Of a stretch of 64,000 nucleotides of DNA, positions 1 to 11,660 are shown one piece after another. Every line of letters starts with the position of its first letter. Within the stretch, counting starts at the first letter, position 1. The notes under the pieces were generated by a model. The model made no database searches and was not told the origin of the DNA. It was given only the letters and a program-made list of their open reading frames with translations. The position numbers were made by a program, and so were the translations under genes. Location: the NCBI GenBank assembly GCA_949130495.1, contig OX422220.1, positions 127,570,268-127,634,267 on the forward strand, given 5' to 3'. The DNA comes from Sambucus nigra. Lineage: Eukaryota > Streptophyta > Magnoliopsida > Dipsacales > Adoxaceae.

Positions 1-649
1 AATAATAAACAAATGTATTGTAGTTGGCTCATTTTTTCTAATCCAGTGTGATAACCTATGTTTTTTTATCCAAATACTACATTTTAAATTCACATGTTCA
101 TGACATGCATGAGCACATCATTCGAAGTGAGGTTTCTTAGCATATGGAATGACGAGTGGTTTGAACCTTTAATGGAGGAACACATGTACCTCATCAATGG
201 ATCTATTTGAAGTAAGGTAGCTCATTGAAATTTTTATACTTTAATATATCCTTACATTTAGGCATGACAAGTGGTAGAGTAATTGTGTTTTTAAATTTAT
301 AGAGGACTGAGGGTAGGGGTGTAGCACCCAAGATTTTAATAAAAATGATTACATTGCATTTTTTAACTTCATGCATGAATAATTTTATGAATTAAAAGTT
401 TATTCATGGATTTTCATGAATAATATGAGTACGTAATATATATTGCATGGAGAGGGATTAGTTAAGTGTTAGCAATAAAATTTGGTAAAAGGGAATTATT
501 AGTAGGTATCTAATAACAAATATTAGTGTTACAAGAATAAACTTATTAATATAATTTTGAGAATCGGAGTTCCTAACCATTCTCCTTACTTTGAGATTCT
601 TGGAGCACCTCTCTCCTTTATGTTCCTGACATCCAGCCACATTTGAATA
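1..649. other. AT-rich DNA without recognisable gene
   Basis: I see no convincing coding sequence, repeat or RNA gene here. The stretch is AT-rich, with short homopolymer runs. Coding similarity on the plus strand starts only near 650, where the LINE remains begin. Confidence 0.5.
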
Positions 650-2090
650 GTGACTGCTGAAGCCCCTTCCACCAACCCTAAGCCTCTTAATACCTCACCT
701 CTACCTCTATCCAATCCTCCTTCCAAAACTATACTTTATTTAGCTAACAAATCATTTGCCCCTCTCTTAGGAGGCAAACCTTCAATTGAAGTTTCCCTAA
801 AAACACCATACATTCATAAAAGGAGAACCAATTGTTCTATTTTCTAATGAGGACATTTGCATCCTAGCTGAACCTTTAAACTACTATTTAATTTGTAATT
901 TCACTTATAGATAGCCTCCAATGAAAGTGATTAGGAAACGTTTCGTTCATTCTCCCTCAAAACTATTTCACCCTTGGTTTTTTGGATGATAAGCATATCT
1001 TAATAAAGCATAAAAGTGAAGAAGATTTTCTAAGGTTATAGCTTAGAAACCAATGGTATATCCATAAATATCCAATGCAAGTTTTGAAATGGACTCCTCA
1101 ACTTAAAGCTAATGAAGACTATTCCCTAGCCCCAGTTTAGATCTCTTTGCCTTATCTACCTCTCCACTTATTCTCCAAAGCTACCCTTCTCTCTATATCA
1201 CAACTAATTAGATCCCCTTTTAAAATTGATGAATCCACTGTAGGTCTAGATTGGCCAAGTATAGCTTGACTTTGTATGGAAATTGACCTTCTCAGATCAA
1301 TCCCCCATAGGGGTTTGGATGGGTAATGGTGATATGGGATTTTAAAAAATATAGACTATGAGAAGATGCCTTAATTCTGTAAAAAAACAAAGTAGGCGCC
1401 AAGGCCATTTTGAAATGGATTGTAAGAAGACTGCACCTACCTTGATCACGGTCCAAGAGTGGTTAAGGAAAACTGAACGCTAGGGCTCCTAGATATAAAG
1501 GATTTGTGACCTCAATTAATTTTCCTTCTAAGATATGGACAAAATCCCAAAGCAATCTTCATTCAGGTGAATCAAGCGAGCAACAATCATCCACCCAAAA
1601 TCATGCGGTTAATCAAATAATTTCGCAACCAATTCAAGTAGACAACACTTTTTTTGCCTAGGTAGATGACGCTTCCCTCCTTGAAAATCCTATCACCATT
1701 GAAGAACCAAGCCTACCCCAATTGAAGAGGGTGATATCCCTTCCAAAATATCTATTGAGAGACCCGGTCCAATCAATTTTCTTGTTCCCAAGATCTATAA
1801 AAAAAAACTTATGATCTAAAAAAAAATTGGTTGAACACCAATAAACTTTTTCCTAGACCAAGTTTGTCTAAACCTACCAAAAATATTAACTAGAGTACCA
1901 ACAACCTATCTGATAGTGAGAGGGATGGAGACGTATCTTAAAATCATTGCCTTACTGATGTGTTTAAATCTTTCTCTATTTCTCTATTATATAAATTTTC
2001 TTACCTTAGAAATATGGATGATGGTTCAGAAACTAAGAAGAATAAGAAGCAACCTAAATTGAATAAAGAGCATTCTTCAATCACTACAAG
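650..2090 (+). pseudogene. LINE ORF1 remnant (DUF4283-like RNA-binding protein)
   Basis: ORF1 of plant LINEs makes an RNA-binding protein that packages the element RNA. The N-terminal part is open at 650-847 (ends in TNCSIF). A DUF4283-like block follows at about 1088-1325: WTPQL, then SLAPV, ISLPYLPLHLFSKA, IDEST and EIDLL in the usual order (family pattern: tryptophan-rich start, APVW.S.PGLPLHLF, CVEIDLL). At about 1360-1430 the spacing of a CCHC knuckle remains (RRQGHFEMDC), but its first cysteines are gone. In-frame stops occur inside SLAPV*ISLP and SIA*LCMEID. The variable C-terminal tail runs to about 2090 without clear landmarks. The family assignment is from recognition of the DUF4283 pattern. 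Confidence 0.65.
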
Positions 2091-2119
2091 ATCAAGAGGT
2101 AAAAGTATTCCTTAAAAAA

Positions 2120-2790
2120 ATTTGGAATGTTAGAGGCATAGGCGGTAAGCCTACTATCAGAAGGATAAAGAAATTAATAAAGGTACATAATATTTATGTG
2201 GTTGCTATTATGGAACCTAAAGTGGATGAAATCCAACTTCATTATCTGGTGATGAGGCTCAACTTCTCTAAGGGAATTTCTAAACTCGATAATTCCATTT
2301 GGATTATTTGGAAGAATCAATCGACCGTCAATCTTTCCAGCAACTCAGATGAGTCTTTATCTCTAAACATCCATGAAGCTACGCTTCCTTGTAACATTAA
2401 ATTAATTATTGTCCATGGTAAATCTAATAAATAATAAAGTAAAGCCTTGTGGGAAAATATCTCTAATCACTGCAACGGTCCTCTGGCCATTATTATTTGA
2501 GGTGATTTCAATGTGGTCTTATCCCCTATTGAAAATATTGGAGGTAATGTTGTTAACATATTGGATAGAGTGGTGTGTAATTTTCAATCAAGCCAAACTT
2601 TTCTCTTTTCTTCTGTAGCTCATTTGAACAAGACACATTCAAATCATAGTTCACTTCTTCTCAGTATTATTCAAAAGGGTGATTCTTTCAAAAGAATTTT
2701 AAGGTTCTAAAATCTTTGGGATAAACATAAAGACTTACATTCAGTGGTGGAGAAAGCTTTGAAGATGGAGTTTATAGGTGACCATCTAAA
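2120..2790 (+). pseudogene. LINE ORF2 endonuclease domain (remnant)
   Basis: The reading starts IWNVRGIGGKPTIRRIK and continues with VVAIMEPKVDE. This is the start of an apurinic-type endonuclease (exonuclease-endonuclease-phosphatase fold), in which the N of WN.RG and the E of EPK/ETK are active-site residues; both remain. Farther on, GDFNVVLSP at about 2500-2527 holds the conserved GDFN. The expected closing SDH is only weakly recognisable. Frame changes and stops break the domain. In a live element this domain nicks target DNA and supplies the primer end. Confidence 0.72.
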
Positions 2791-3019
2791 GATTTTCTCT
2801 CAATAGTTGAAAGCTATAAAACATTCCTTATCTCTGTGGAACAACACTACTTTCAAAAATATTTTTAAATCCACTAAAGAAGTTGAAGATGATGTCCTCC
2901 AAAAAGAAGTAGCCTTATAAACCAATGTCTCTGATGAAGTTAATATTGTGTATAAGCGGTCCATGGCTAATTTGTTGTCCCATTTGTTCATTGAAGATGA
3001 GTATTGGAGATAAAAAAAA

Positions 3020-4180
3020 AGGCAAGGGTTAAATGGCTTAAAGAGTGTGATGAAAACTCTAAAATTTTCAATTCAATGGTGAATCAAAATAAGAATAACA
3101 TTAATATCTTAAGAGGTTAAAGATTTATCCGCAAATTGGATATATCATCCAGTGGCAATCAATAACCTTTTTTCTAAACACTTTAAAGGTATGCATTATT
3201 CTTCTTATACTATTCATGATGATCTTGCCCTATCGAATCACATCTTAAAACTCATCACTAAGTGTGATAATTAATTTCTCTCCTCCCCTCCTTATTTGGA
3301 AGAAATTAAAGAAATTGTAGGCCAAATGGACTCCTCAATCACTACAAGCCATGATGGCTTTAATTCCTATTGCTACAAAAAAAAATGTTGGGATATTATC
3401 AAGGATGATTTATTCAAAGCTATCTCAAGTTTCTTCATGTGGAATTCCCTCCCAAAGAGTTGGACCATAATTCTTCTCACCTCCATTCGCAAATTAATTA
3501 TAGGCCTATAAACCTTTACAACACATCAAACAAAATTATTTCAATTTTTTTTGCTAATAGACTAAAAGAATTCGTAATAGGGTTATTTTTCCTAATCAAT
3601 AAGGCTTCATCAAAGGGAGATCTATATTTGAACAAGTATTATTGGCTCAAGAAATCATGTCTAACTTCAATAAAAAGGATAGAGGAATCAATCTGGTTTG
3701 CAAACCTGATATGTCCAAGGAATATGATAGGGTATCATGGATGTTCCTCATTCAATTCCTTATGCAGTTTGGTTTTAATGAACCTTTCATTGACATGATT
3801 TCGAGGTTAATTTCTGATTGTTGGTACTCTCTATTTATCAATGGTTCTCCTTGTGATTTCTTTAAACCTACTTGTGAGGTAAGGCAAGGGGATCCTCTCT
3901 CCCATGCCCTTTTCATTATTACGATTAAGGTCTTAAATAGGGGTCTGCATCAATTGTATCTGGATGGTAACATTGACTCATTTTCTCTACCTCCTGGTAG
4001 TCCTATTGTCTCATGCCTATCCTTTGTAGATGAAATCCTCATATTCATCTCTGTAAGTAAAAAAATCTTATGGATTTTATTAAAGACTATAAAACTATAT
4101 CTGGTCACGTTCTTAATAACTCTAAATGCACCTTCATAGTTCCTCCTCAATACTCTTTAGCTCGTAGAAGAATAATTGAG
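3020..4180 (+). pseudogene. LINE ORF2 reverse transcriptase (remnant)
   Basis: Before the RT is the usual linker, ARVKWLKECDENSKIF at about 3023-3070. RT motifs follow: DGFNSYCYKKKCWDIIKDD, INYRPINLYNTSNKIIS, ANRLKEFV, LAQEIM..FNKK, KEYDRVSW (finger/palm), and VRQGDPLSHALF at about 3875-3910. The catalytic FADD box is degenerate: CLSFVDEILIF at about 4012-4045, so the second aspartate has become Glu. Segments lie in at least two frames (3296-3511, 3439-3798, 3642-4139). It belongs to the RVT_1 family of plant LINEs and is certainly inactive. Confidence 0.82.
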
Positions 4181-4329
4181 AGGTAAACTAACTTCACTTT
4201 TAAAAAACCTCCCTTATCATATCTTATAGTGCCTATTTTTTGTAGGTAGAAAGAAGGAAGCGCTTTTCAATGGCCTCATACATAAAATGAAAAAGAGATT
4301 AAAAGGATGTTCTCTCAAGCTACTAAGTT

Positions 4330-5160
4330 CGGGGGGAAATAACTCTTTTAAAATATGCGACTTAATTAATGTTATGTCATTTATTTGCAGCCCTACCCCC
4401 TAGAGCCATCATCAAGACTCTAGGAACTCTATTCTCTAATTTCTTTTGGGGTTCATCAGAAGGGGTCTCTAATAGACATTGGAAAAAATGGAGCTCAACT
4501 TGTCTACCTTATGTAGAAGGGGCCTTAGGACTAAAGCTTATTCCTGATTTTGTAGAATCTACCTCATCTAAACTTTGGTGTATGATTTTTATAGTGGATT
4601 CATCTTGGAGAAGATATATGAGATCAAATATTGTAGGAGATATTTCCCTCTTGATTCCTCTAACACGACTATTCTTCACATGTGTGGAAAATGATGCATA
4701 AGGTTATTTTGGTGGATAGAGAGTGGGTTGATTCTTCACCAAACTTCAATTGGTTGGGTAATTCTACTGGTCAATTTACTCTTAAATATGCCTGGAACCT
4801 TATCATACATAAAAGTTGCTCAATTTTCTTTTACATCCATATGGAATAAAAGACTTCCTAAAAAGGTCTCTATTTTCATGTGGAAATTACTATCTGACAT
4901 TGTGCCTACAGATGAAATTGTATCAATACTCAATATTTCAGTTGCTTCAAGATGTCATTATTGCACTTCTCATGAACAGATTTCTCTTGATCACCTCATC
5001 TTAAGGAGTGAAGTAGCTTCCATAATTTGGCCTTATTTTTGGGGTCTTATTAGTATCAAAACTTCATCAACTTCAATTAGAGGAGAAATAATGCCTTGGT
5101 GGATAAAGACTAAGGGAAATGGATTACTATAATATCTTTTTTTCCTTATTCTTTGCATTA
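4330..5160 (+). pseudogene. LINE ORF2 C-terminal region with zf-RVT domain (remnant)
   Basis: The segment from about 4370 (AALPPRAIIKTLGTLFSNFFWG, then W.KW) matches the connector after RT in plant LINEs. The zf-RVT domain lies at about 4840-5035: WNKRLPKKVSIFMWKLL, then C.YC and DHLILRSEVASIIWPYF. The pattern is W...P.K...F.W.......T...L, CxxC, H.....C. The last cysteine appears replaced by serine (LRSEVAS). Coding similarity fades by about 5250, near ELSKGRNR. Confidence 0.68.
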
Positions 5161-5368
5161 TTACTTGGGAGCTTTCGAAAGGTAGGAACAGATGAAAATA
5201 TGATGCTGGGAATAACGAGAACTTTATACATGGTTTGATGCTTCTCAATGGGTTTTTATAGGAGTAGTGACGTTCTTGACATTTTGAGGACTTTTTGAGA
5301 ATTTTTGTGAATTTTTCGAGCAATTTTTGGGTTTTTCTAGCATTTTCGCAAAGAAATCGTGAGGGAGC

Positions 5369-5403
5369 TGCCGATAGGCATTGATGGGGAGTGCCTATCG
5401 ACA
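5369..5403. repeat. Short inverted repeat (hairpin)
   Basis: TGCCGATAGGCA (5369-5380) and TGCCTATCGACA (5392-5403) are inverted copies with one mismatch and an 11-base loop. No flanking element explains it. Confidence 0.6.
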
Positions 5404-5930
5404 AAGGGCACATAATCTTGGGCTTCTTAGGGGGGATAAAAGTGCAATGTCGATTTCCATCTTTTTTGTGGTTTTAATAGTCAGTTTGCACTTGGTATAT
5501 TACTGACTCTTATTGGGGAAACATGTGACATTTTACCCTTGGATTTTTTCTTAGAGGGATTACATGCATGCTTGCCTATATTTGGAGATTATTAGCGCAT
5601 GAGTTCAGCAATGCCTGGTAACTAGGAAAGAGAGTAGTCCGAAAGATTATGGAGGGTGAGGTAGATATCATACCATGGGTGCCTCCGAAATATATGCGGC
5701 GAGTCAAGGAGATGTTTGAGAAGGCATGGACAACAGTGATTGGGGGTGAAATCTATATGCATTACACTGATATGAAGGAAGGCTGCGATTACCTATATTA
5801 TACCACCATTTAGTTGATTAAATCATGAATTTATGATGTGGAGAACACACTTTCACTTGCTATGGGATCATGTAGGGGGACCATCGTACCCGTGGCATCA
5901 ACCCAATGCACGGGGTGAGGCATTATTGCG

Positions 5931-6231
5931 ATGACAACGGAGTTTTCGTTTCGTCATATTTACACCCCTTCCTATCATATGAGAGTGCATGGTGGGGATG
6001 TCATATCGATGCCTCATAACCCTCATGCGATGATATATGGGTTTGTGGGTCTTCCTGAGGAGGTTCCTCGACTAGAAGTACGTCCCTCCTTCCCTTTCTT
6101 TTTTCCTTTATTATTTTCTTTTTCTAATTATTGACTCGCTTTAGATTTGGTGATTTTCTTATTTTTGCAGTTCATACGCATCTCGATGAGCTCGTTGATG
6201 GACATCTGGGAGTGGATGACGTCGCGTAAGA
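5931..6231 (+). pseudogene. Unrecognised open reading with a possible intron
   Basis: An ATG at 5931 opens a reading with FSFRHIYTPSYHMRVHGGDV and MIYGFVGLPEEVPRLE. At 6079 a GT-rich donor (GTACGT) is followed by a pyrimidine-rich tract and TTTTTGCAG ending at 6170; joining there continues FIRISMSSLMDIWEWMTS before a stop. The intron would be about 92 bp. I do not recognise a family. The donor, pyrimidine tract and acceptor make a spliced reading plausible, but no start context or upstream exon is clear. It may be a broken host fragment or a transposon accessory ORF. Confidence 0.3.
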
Positions 6232-7261
6232 TTACATGATGAAGCCAGCCAGTTCTTGCATGGTTCTACCGACTATGTCTGAGGAGAGATTTGGTTTTAG
6301 GAGTAGGGGGTCCACTGCACGTCATCATGGGAAATGAATTTTCTGCGGCGCTTGATTGTGAGGGGGGTTGTGAGTGGTTTTGAAGGATTCAGGCCGCGTC
6401 CCGATTTATCTTCTTTCTTTTTCCTTTTTCTGCTAGTACTTGTAAGAAAATTTAATTATTCTGGACAAGTTAAATATAAGAGAAGCATTTTTTGTGCTAT
6501 CTTGATTTAGTGGCTTACATTACATGCACTTTAATTTGTTGCTGATATTTTTTTATTATCTGCAAAGATAGGTTAAAATAAAAAAAATTAAAATAGGGGC
6601 TCGAAGATTGATGTTTTTTAAATAAAAGAAAATTTTATTTCGAAATTTATGTACAAAGAGAAAAGTAAGGAATTTCTAAATATGAAAATTTAAAGGTTGA
6701 TTTTTTATAAGCAAAATAAATATTTATTTTGGAAATGATATATACAAAAGCGTAAATTGAAATTCCAAAAAAAAAGGTGGGTTACCGATCGACATACCCC
6801 TAGGCCTGCTGATCATCATAAGGGTCAAGTTCAAATCACTTCCCTAGCTTTAATTACACTTCCTTGAATCACCCTATATCTTTGACTTTCTTGAGTATAT
6901 ATTATATAGTGCTCATCTAGTTTGGAAATAGTGACAAAATTTGAGTCCAACCCTAGTTTACCAAAGAACCTCAGACTCTATACTTAATTCCTTTGCAAGT
7001 TCCTAAAGGTAGTATACCAACACCACACACTAGGACTGTATAGATACATTATCTCATGTTATATTTTGTCATGTGTAAGTTAAATCCCTTAAAATTATTT
7101 TTCTACTATTTTTGGGATGTGTTAAATAATTTTTTAGATTTTTAAATTATTTTTAGAAATTAATTTTGGTTATATATAAACCTTAGGGGCTGTTGTGCAA
7201 TTTCTGTTTATGGCTTAAAATTGGATTGGGTGGAAATCGAAAGCTCTAGATTCTTTAGGGG

Positions 7262-8815
7262 TGGGAATTTAATTATTTGGATATGCGTTTTACAGCGTGT
7301 ATTGTTCCAACATGTGCTGCTATCTTGTTGGTTGTTTATGTGTTTCTTCTCTCTCTCAGACTTGTGTTTCTTTGAGAACCCTTGGATCATTGTTATCAAC
7401 GATCTTCATGTGTTTAGACTTAATCCAAGTGAATGCCTTTTTGACAAATCAACATTAGCTGTTTGCACCTCTTTACATTAGCCATTAGATTAATAGTCAA
7501 ATGGTCAAATCTAATCTCAGCCGCTGGATTACCTCTGAGTTTCTCAATCCTTCCTCGCGCACTATATAAGCAACCTAAGCCTTGGCCATTTGAGACTTTT
7601 TCCTTCATCCAAACCATAGAGAGAATAAGAGTTGGAGAGAGAGAGAGAGAGAAAGAGTTAAAGAGAGAAATGAAACCCTAAACCTGACTCAGTCCAAATC
7701 TTACTAGAAAACCCTTTTTTCAGAGTAAATCAGTTTGAGATTTGAGAAGTTTATCCCCTATAGTTCTTTATCTCTTTACCAACTTAATCACGTTGGTTAA
7801 ATCTATATTTCTTTTTATAGAATCTAGAGATTAAGCCTATGTGATACAGTTCACTTAAATAGATCTTCGTCTAGATTTCTTATTTCTAGAAATCTAATTT
7901 TTGTTGGTTATTTTAAAACTGTCATGTTCATTTCAAACCCTAAATTAACAAAATCTATTCTAGATTCAATTTACTCAAATATGCAAACTTAGATCTATTT
8001 GAGATCTTAATTGGGGATTTCAATTTCAAATATTTCACGTTTTTTGAAATAACTACATATTTTCAAATAAAGAAAGTGCATAGGATCTCGGATAGTTTTT
8101 ATAGCAAGATTTGCTCTTGATCTGTGGATATTTTAAAGATCCAAAGTCTGATTAGTTTGACTAAATTGATTTTGGAAATCTTGCATGTTTTGTGATCTGT
8201 TTGTAATTTGTTTCTCATTCTTTTTGTACTTAAGTGTGTGTGAGTTGCATGCATGTGAATTAGAGCATATCAACACATACACATTCACACTACTAGACTG
8301 AAAAGTGTTGGTATTAAGATAATAGACTTTAGAGTCGATGTAAAGATAAAAGGTGTAAAGTTACGAAGCTGGGCAAACGTCACCAACATTAGAACCTTGG
8401 GAGAAGTCAGAAAATGCCAGAGGAGTTAGTACAATTTTTGAACTTATTTTAGGTTTGCTTGTGTGCCTTGATTATTAGATAGCTTGTAATCTGTTACTCG
8501 TTTTTAGTGGAACTTTTACTTTTGAGGTGTAGAGACATCCGTGGATGTTTCCCCAATTGGGTGGGGTTTTACCACATTAAAATTTCTTGTGTATACTTCC
8601 TCTTCCTCTTATCCCTTTCTTAAGGCTGTGTTGGTTTATTTTCTTAAATTTTTGTTTTCCAAAACTGGTAAACTTATAACTGAATTTACTCGTTCATAAC
8701 TGTTAAACACATCTTTTGTTTAATTTTTTTTAAGAAAAGAGTTTCTTCAACAAATTGTTCGGAACCATTTAGATAATTTAGTCTTGAATTAAACGACTTA
8801 AGTGGTATATTTTCA
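7262..8815 (+). repeat. Copia1 5' LTR
   Basis: It begins TGGGAATTTAATT and ends TATATTTTCA. It is homologous along its length to 14522-16050. It contains a GA microsatellite at about 7634-7655 that the 3' copy lacks. The sequence ACTATATAAGCAACC (about 7560, also in the 3' copy near 14820) resembles a TATA box and is the likely promoter. Confidence 0.85.
7562..7570 (+). promoter_or_regulatory. Probable TATA box in Copia1 LTR
   Basis: TATATAAGC follows CCTCGCGCAC and is conserved in both LTR copies (second near 14822). Conservation in two otherwise diverged LTRs fits a core promoter. The transcription start is not determined. Confidence 0.5.
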
Positions 8816-8817
8816 GT

Positions 8818-8829
8818 TGGTATAAGCGC
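8818..8829 (+). other. Copia1 primer binding site
   Basis: TGGTATAAGCGC lies two bases after the LTR end. It matches the initiator-Met-tRNA site TGGTATCAGAGC at 10 of 12 bases. Such a tRNA primes minus-strand DNA synthesis. Confidence 0.75.
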
Positions 8830-8891
8830 TTTGGTTTTTCAAAAAATTCTTTAGATATTGAGTTTTTGAAATTTTTTTCTTAAAACAAATT

Positions 8892-10149
8892 ATGGATGTG
8901 AAATTTGCAAGACTAGGTAACCTATCCAGGGCCCCTCTCTTTGATGGAAGGATGGTTGCATTCATCCAAGGGACATTGGGAGATGACGGATGGGATGTTA
9001 TTGAAAATGGTTACACTTTTCCTACTAAACCAGCCACGGATGGAAGTCCTGTGAGGATTAGAAAGTTACTAAGTGAACTCACTAAAGAAGAGAAATATGT
9101 TTCACTTAATAAAAAAAATAAAGGCAAAAACGTCGTATTCATGTCCATTAATGAACACGAATTTAAGAGGATAACATTATGTTTTACATTTTAAAAAGCA
9201 TGGGACACCCCAGTGACTGCACATGAGGGTGATACCAAAGTTAAGGCTGCTAAAACTCAAATGTTAATCCAGTAGTATAATTCCTTGTTCATGACTGAGA
9301 CTGAGTCATTTGATGACTTCTATATTAGACTGACAGACATTATGACAAAATTGCATGCTAATGGGATTGTTTATGATAGAAAGGAAATTGTCTCTAGATA
9401 TTGTCTCTAAAATTCTAAGATCACTTCCACAAAAATTTAATAATAAAAGATATGCAATTGAGGAGATGGATGATCAAAATATTTCAGCTGAACTCCTTAG
9501 TAGCAAATTGAGAACTGTGGAAATGGAATTAGAATTTAAGAAACAATTAACCCAGTCACAAAAGAGACAATTTGCCTCCAATCTTGTCTTTTCATCTAAG
9601 TTGACCACATATGAATGTAGCATACCTAATATTGACTTAGACTCTGATGAGGATCGTAATTTTGATACAATGGATAATCAGATTGCCTTAATGTCTAAAA
9701 AGTTTAAGAAAGTTGTGAACCTTCAAAATAAAATAGCAAAAAGACAAGGTAAACCTTCTTATCGAAATCAATCCAATAACAGGCCTCATGAGAGAAATCA
9801 AGACAAATACCAGTCTGACAATTAAAAGAGACCTGAGAAAGACCTTAAAAATGTTAAATGCTATAGATGTGGAAAGTTAGGACACATGGCTAGTGACTGT
9901 AGAGTTAACTTAGACACAATTAACAAACATAATAGGGCTCATTTAAACAAAACTTGGGATGACTCAAGTGACATTGAACATGATGAACCTGACTCATTTA
10001 ACACATTTGACACTTGTATATCATTCTTTCCTAAGATAATCTACAATGATGATGAGGAATCTAATCATACTATAACCGATATTTTGCCTATTGGTTTATC
10101 TTCTTTATTGCTTGGGAATGTTGAAATGCTTCCAACGCCGTGTGTGTGA
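8892..10149 (+). pseudogene. Copia1 gag (capsid and nucleocapsid)
   Basis: The ATG at 8892 starts MDVKFARLGNLSRAPLFDG, like the N-terminus of SIRE-type gag. A UBN2-like capsid region follows in pieces (8892-9194 and 9355-9825; LPQKFNNKRYAIEEM, then ISAELLSSKLRTVEMEL). The zinc knuckle CYRCGKLGHMASDC at 9859-9900 is intact (CX2CX4HX4C) and would bind element RNA. Downstream is an acidic, Ser/Asn-rich stretch to 10149. Stops at 9192 and 9823 and a frame change between 9194 and 9355 make it non-functional. Confidence 0.85.
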
Positions 10150-11380
10150 GTCAAAGGGAACGCTCTATTGTTGATGTTAATGGGTGTGTGAGTCCTAAAA
10201 ATGAACCGCTAGGGGACAATGCACACTGTACACTTAGCGAATCTTAAAATGTTGACCTTCCTGACATTCACACACTGTACACAAAAAATCTCAGGAAAAG
10301 CACTAGGCTTGAAAAGATAGTCAATGATCTTACCCAGAAGATAGAAACCTTAAGTCCGATGATCAAACAAAATTCTAAAAAGTACACTACTCAATGTCTA
10401 ACTCATGAGAATGAAACCAAAAACTTTGAACAAAAACTGAAAGAGTTGTCTAACTCTAATGAAATTCTAGAAAACAAGTACAAAGAAACGTTGTTAGAAT
10501 TGGAACAAACAAAAGAATAGATATCCACAATCTTCAAAAAGTTTACAAAATTTAAAAATAATTCTAAATGTTTTGAAGATTGTGTTGATGAAAGAAAAAT
10601 CAATTCTGATAACAGAACTGGAATATGATTTTTTCCCAACTCTAAGACACAAACTAAAAGCATTGAAACTATTAAGTTTGTGCCTGGTGGAAAAAGACCT
10701 ATTGAAACTTGTCCAGACTTCCAAGGTTTAAAAAATGTGTTTGATAAAAAACAACTGAAGTAAGACATTGATGAATCTAACAACTCTAAGTTTAATGTTG
10801 AACAAAGGACTAAATACCTTTTCCCCCTATTCAACAAGAAGATTCAATGTTTCATCGTTTTCCACCTAGGAACAAGACCAGAGCTCAAAACCTTGACAAA
10901 CCTTTGAATAAAAACTCTCCTAAGGTTTTGAGGTCTACGTGCCATCTTTCCTTCTCATATCGTAAAGTATATGGACATTCCCTTCACGGTTTCTATTCCA
11001 AACCTCTATGTAATCCAGTCTATAACTCTCCTGTTTACCATAACTTCAACTATTCTAGGAGAAGCCGAAATAACTATGTCCTTCCTAGACGGCCAGACAA
11101 GAATTCTAACTATCGTAATAGAATAAAAAGGACTAATACTAAATGATAATCTACAAGAAGGAATCTTGGATTTTATTCTAGACCAATTGCTCCAACTATT
11201 TATAACAACAATAAGAATGTGCAAAAATATTTTAAAGGAAAGACAGAGGTTCGTAAGTTTTATCAAATACGAGCTAATAATCACAAATTGAAAACTAGAT
11301 CAATTTGGGTTAGAAAAGATGATCTATTACCCAGTTAAAATGAAATATAGTGATCAGTGCTTTTAGAGCTGAACATACTA
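10150..11380 (+). pseudogene. Copia1 gag-protease spacer with coiled-coil-like remnant
   Basis: Plus-strand reading from about 10290 gives a Lys/Glu/Asn-rich helix (STRLEKIVNDLTQKIETL, then ENETKNFEQKLKELSNSNE) typical of the coiled-coil part of long SIRE gag proteins. A basic, Tyr/Asn/Arg-rich stretch follows (10847-11146). Several stops interrupt it. I see no independent gene. Confidence 0.5.
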
Positions 11381-11382
11381 TA

Positions 11383-11660
11383 ACTGGTTGGTATTTGGAC
11401 TCAGGTTGTTCCAAATATGTGACCGGGGATGATTCCTAAATCTCAAACAAAACTAACTTCTTCGGAGGAAAAGTCTTGTTTGGAGATGGTGTATTAGCCG
11501 AGATCATTGGTAGAAGAACACTATGCGAAGAAGGATTACCCATTCTTGAGAATGTTCTCTTAGTAAAAGGACTTAAAGCTAATTTACTAAGTATATCACA
11601 GTTTTGTGACTCAAATCGTACTATCACTTTTTCAAAACAATTACAAAATTTTAAATGAAA
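11383..11660 (+). pseudogene. Copia1 aspartic protease
   Basis: WYLDSGCSKYVTGDDS at 11389-11436 holds the active-site D-S-G at 11398-11406, in the usual copia context WxLDSGC..HMTGD. The reading then meets a TAA and a frame change. VLFGDGVLAEIIG and EGLPILENVLLVKGLKANLLSISQFCD (11473-11610) are the conserved C-terminal flap and tail of the protease. In life it would cut the gag-pol polyprotein. Confidence 0.82.

Larger units (their letters stand above)
650..5270 (+). mobile_element. Decayed L1-type LINE (non-LTR retrotransposon)
   Basis: The order ORF1 (DUF4283-like plus a knuckle-like stretch), endonuclease, reverse transcriptase and zf-RVT is that of plant L1-type LINEs. All modules lie on the plus strand but are spread over several frames and broken by many stops. 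I see no poly(A) tail or target duplication, so both ends are approximate. No LTRs flank it. A LINE copies itself by nicking the target with its endonuclease and reverse-transcribing its RNA there; this copy cannot make either protein. Confidence 0.8.
5271..7261. other. Unassigned 2-kb stretch between LINE and Copia1
   Basis: This has no gene I recognise. A plus-strand reading near 5645-5810 (GEVDIIPWVPPKYMRRVKEM, then KAWTTVIGGEIYMHYTD) is open for about 55 codons and ends at a TAG. A second open reading at 5931 is described separately. A near-perfect 12-bp inverted repeat lies at 5369-5403. From about 6400 to 7260 the DNA is AT-rich and I see no coding signal. It may be the missing 3' part of Tat1 left of the Copia1 insertion, but I could not align it to anything at 45793-46348. 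Confidence 0.4.

Noticed and set aside
2198..2434. Stand-alone small gene of 78 codons
   Set aside because: It is the open piece of the LINE endonuclease (EPKV motif) and has no separate start or promoter.
5033..5413. 126-codon minus-strand ORF
   Set aside because: It overlaps the end of the LINE in antisense and crosses the hairpin; no recognisable domain and no codon structure.
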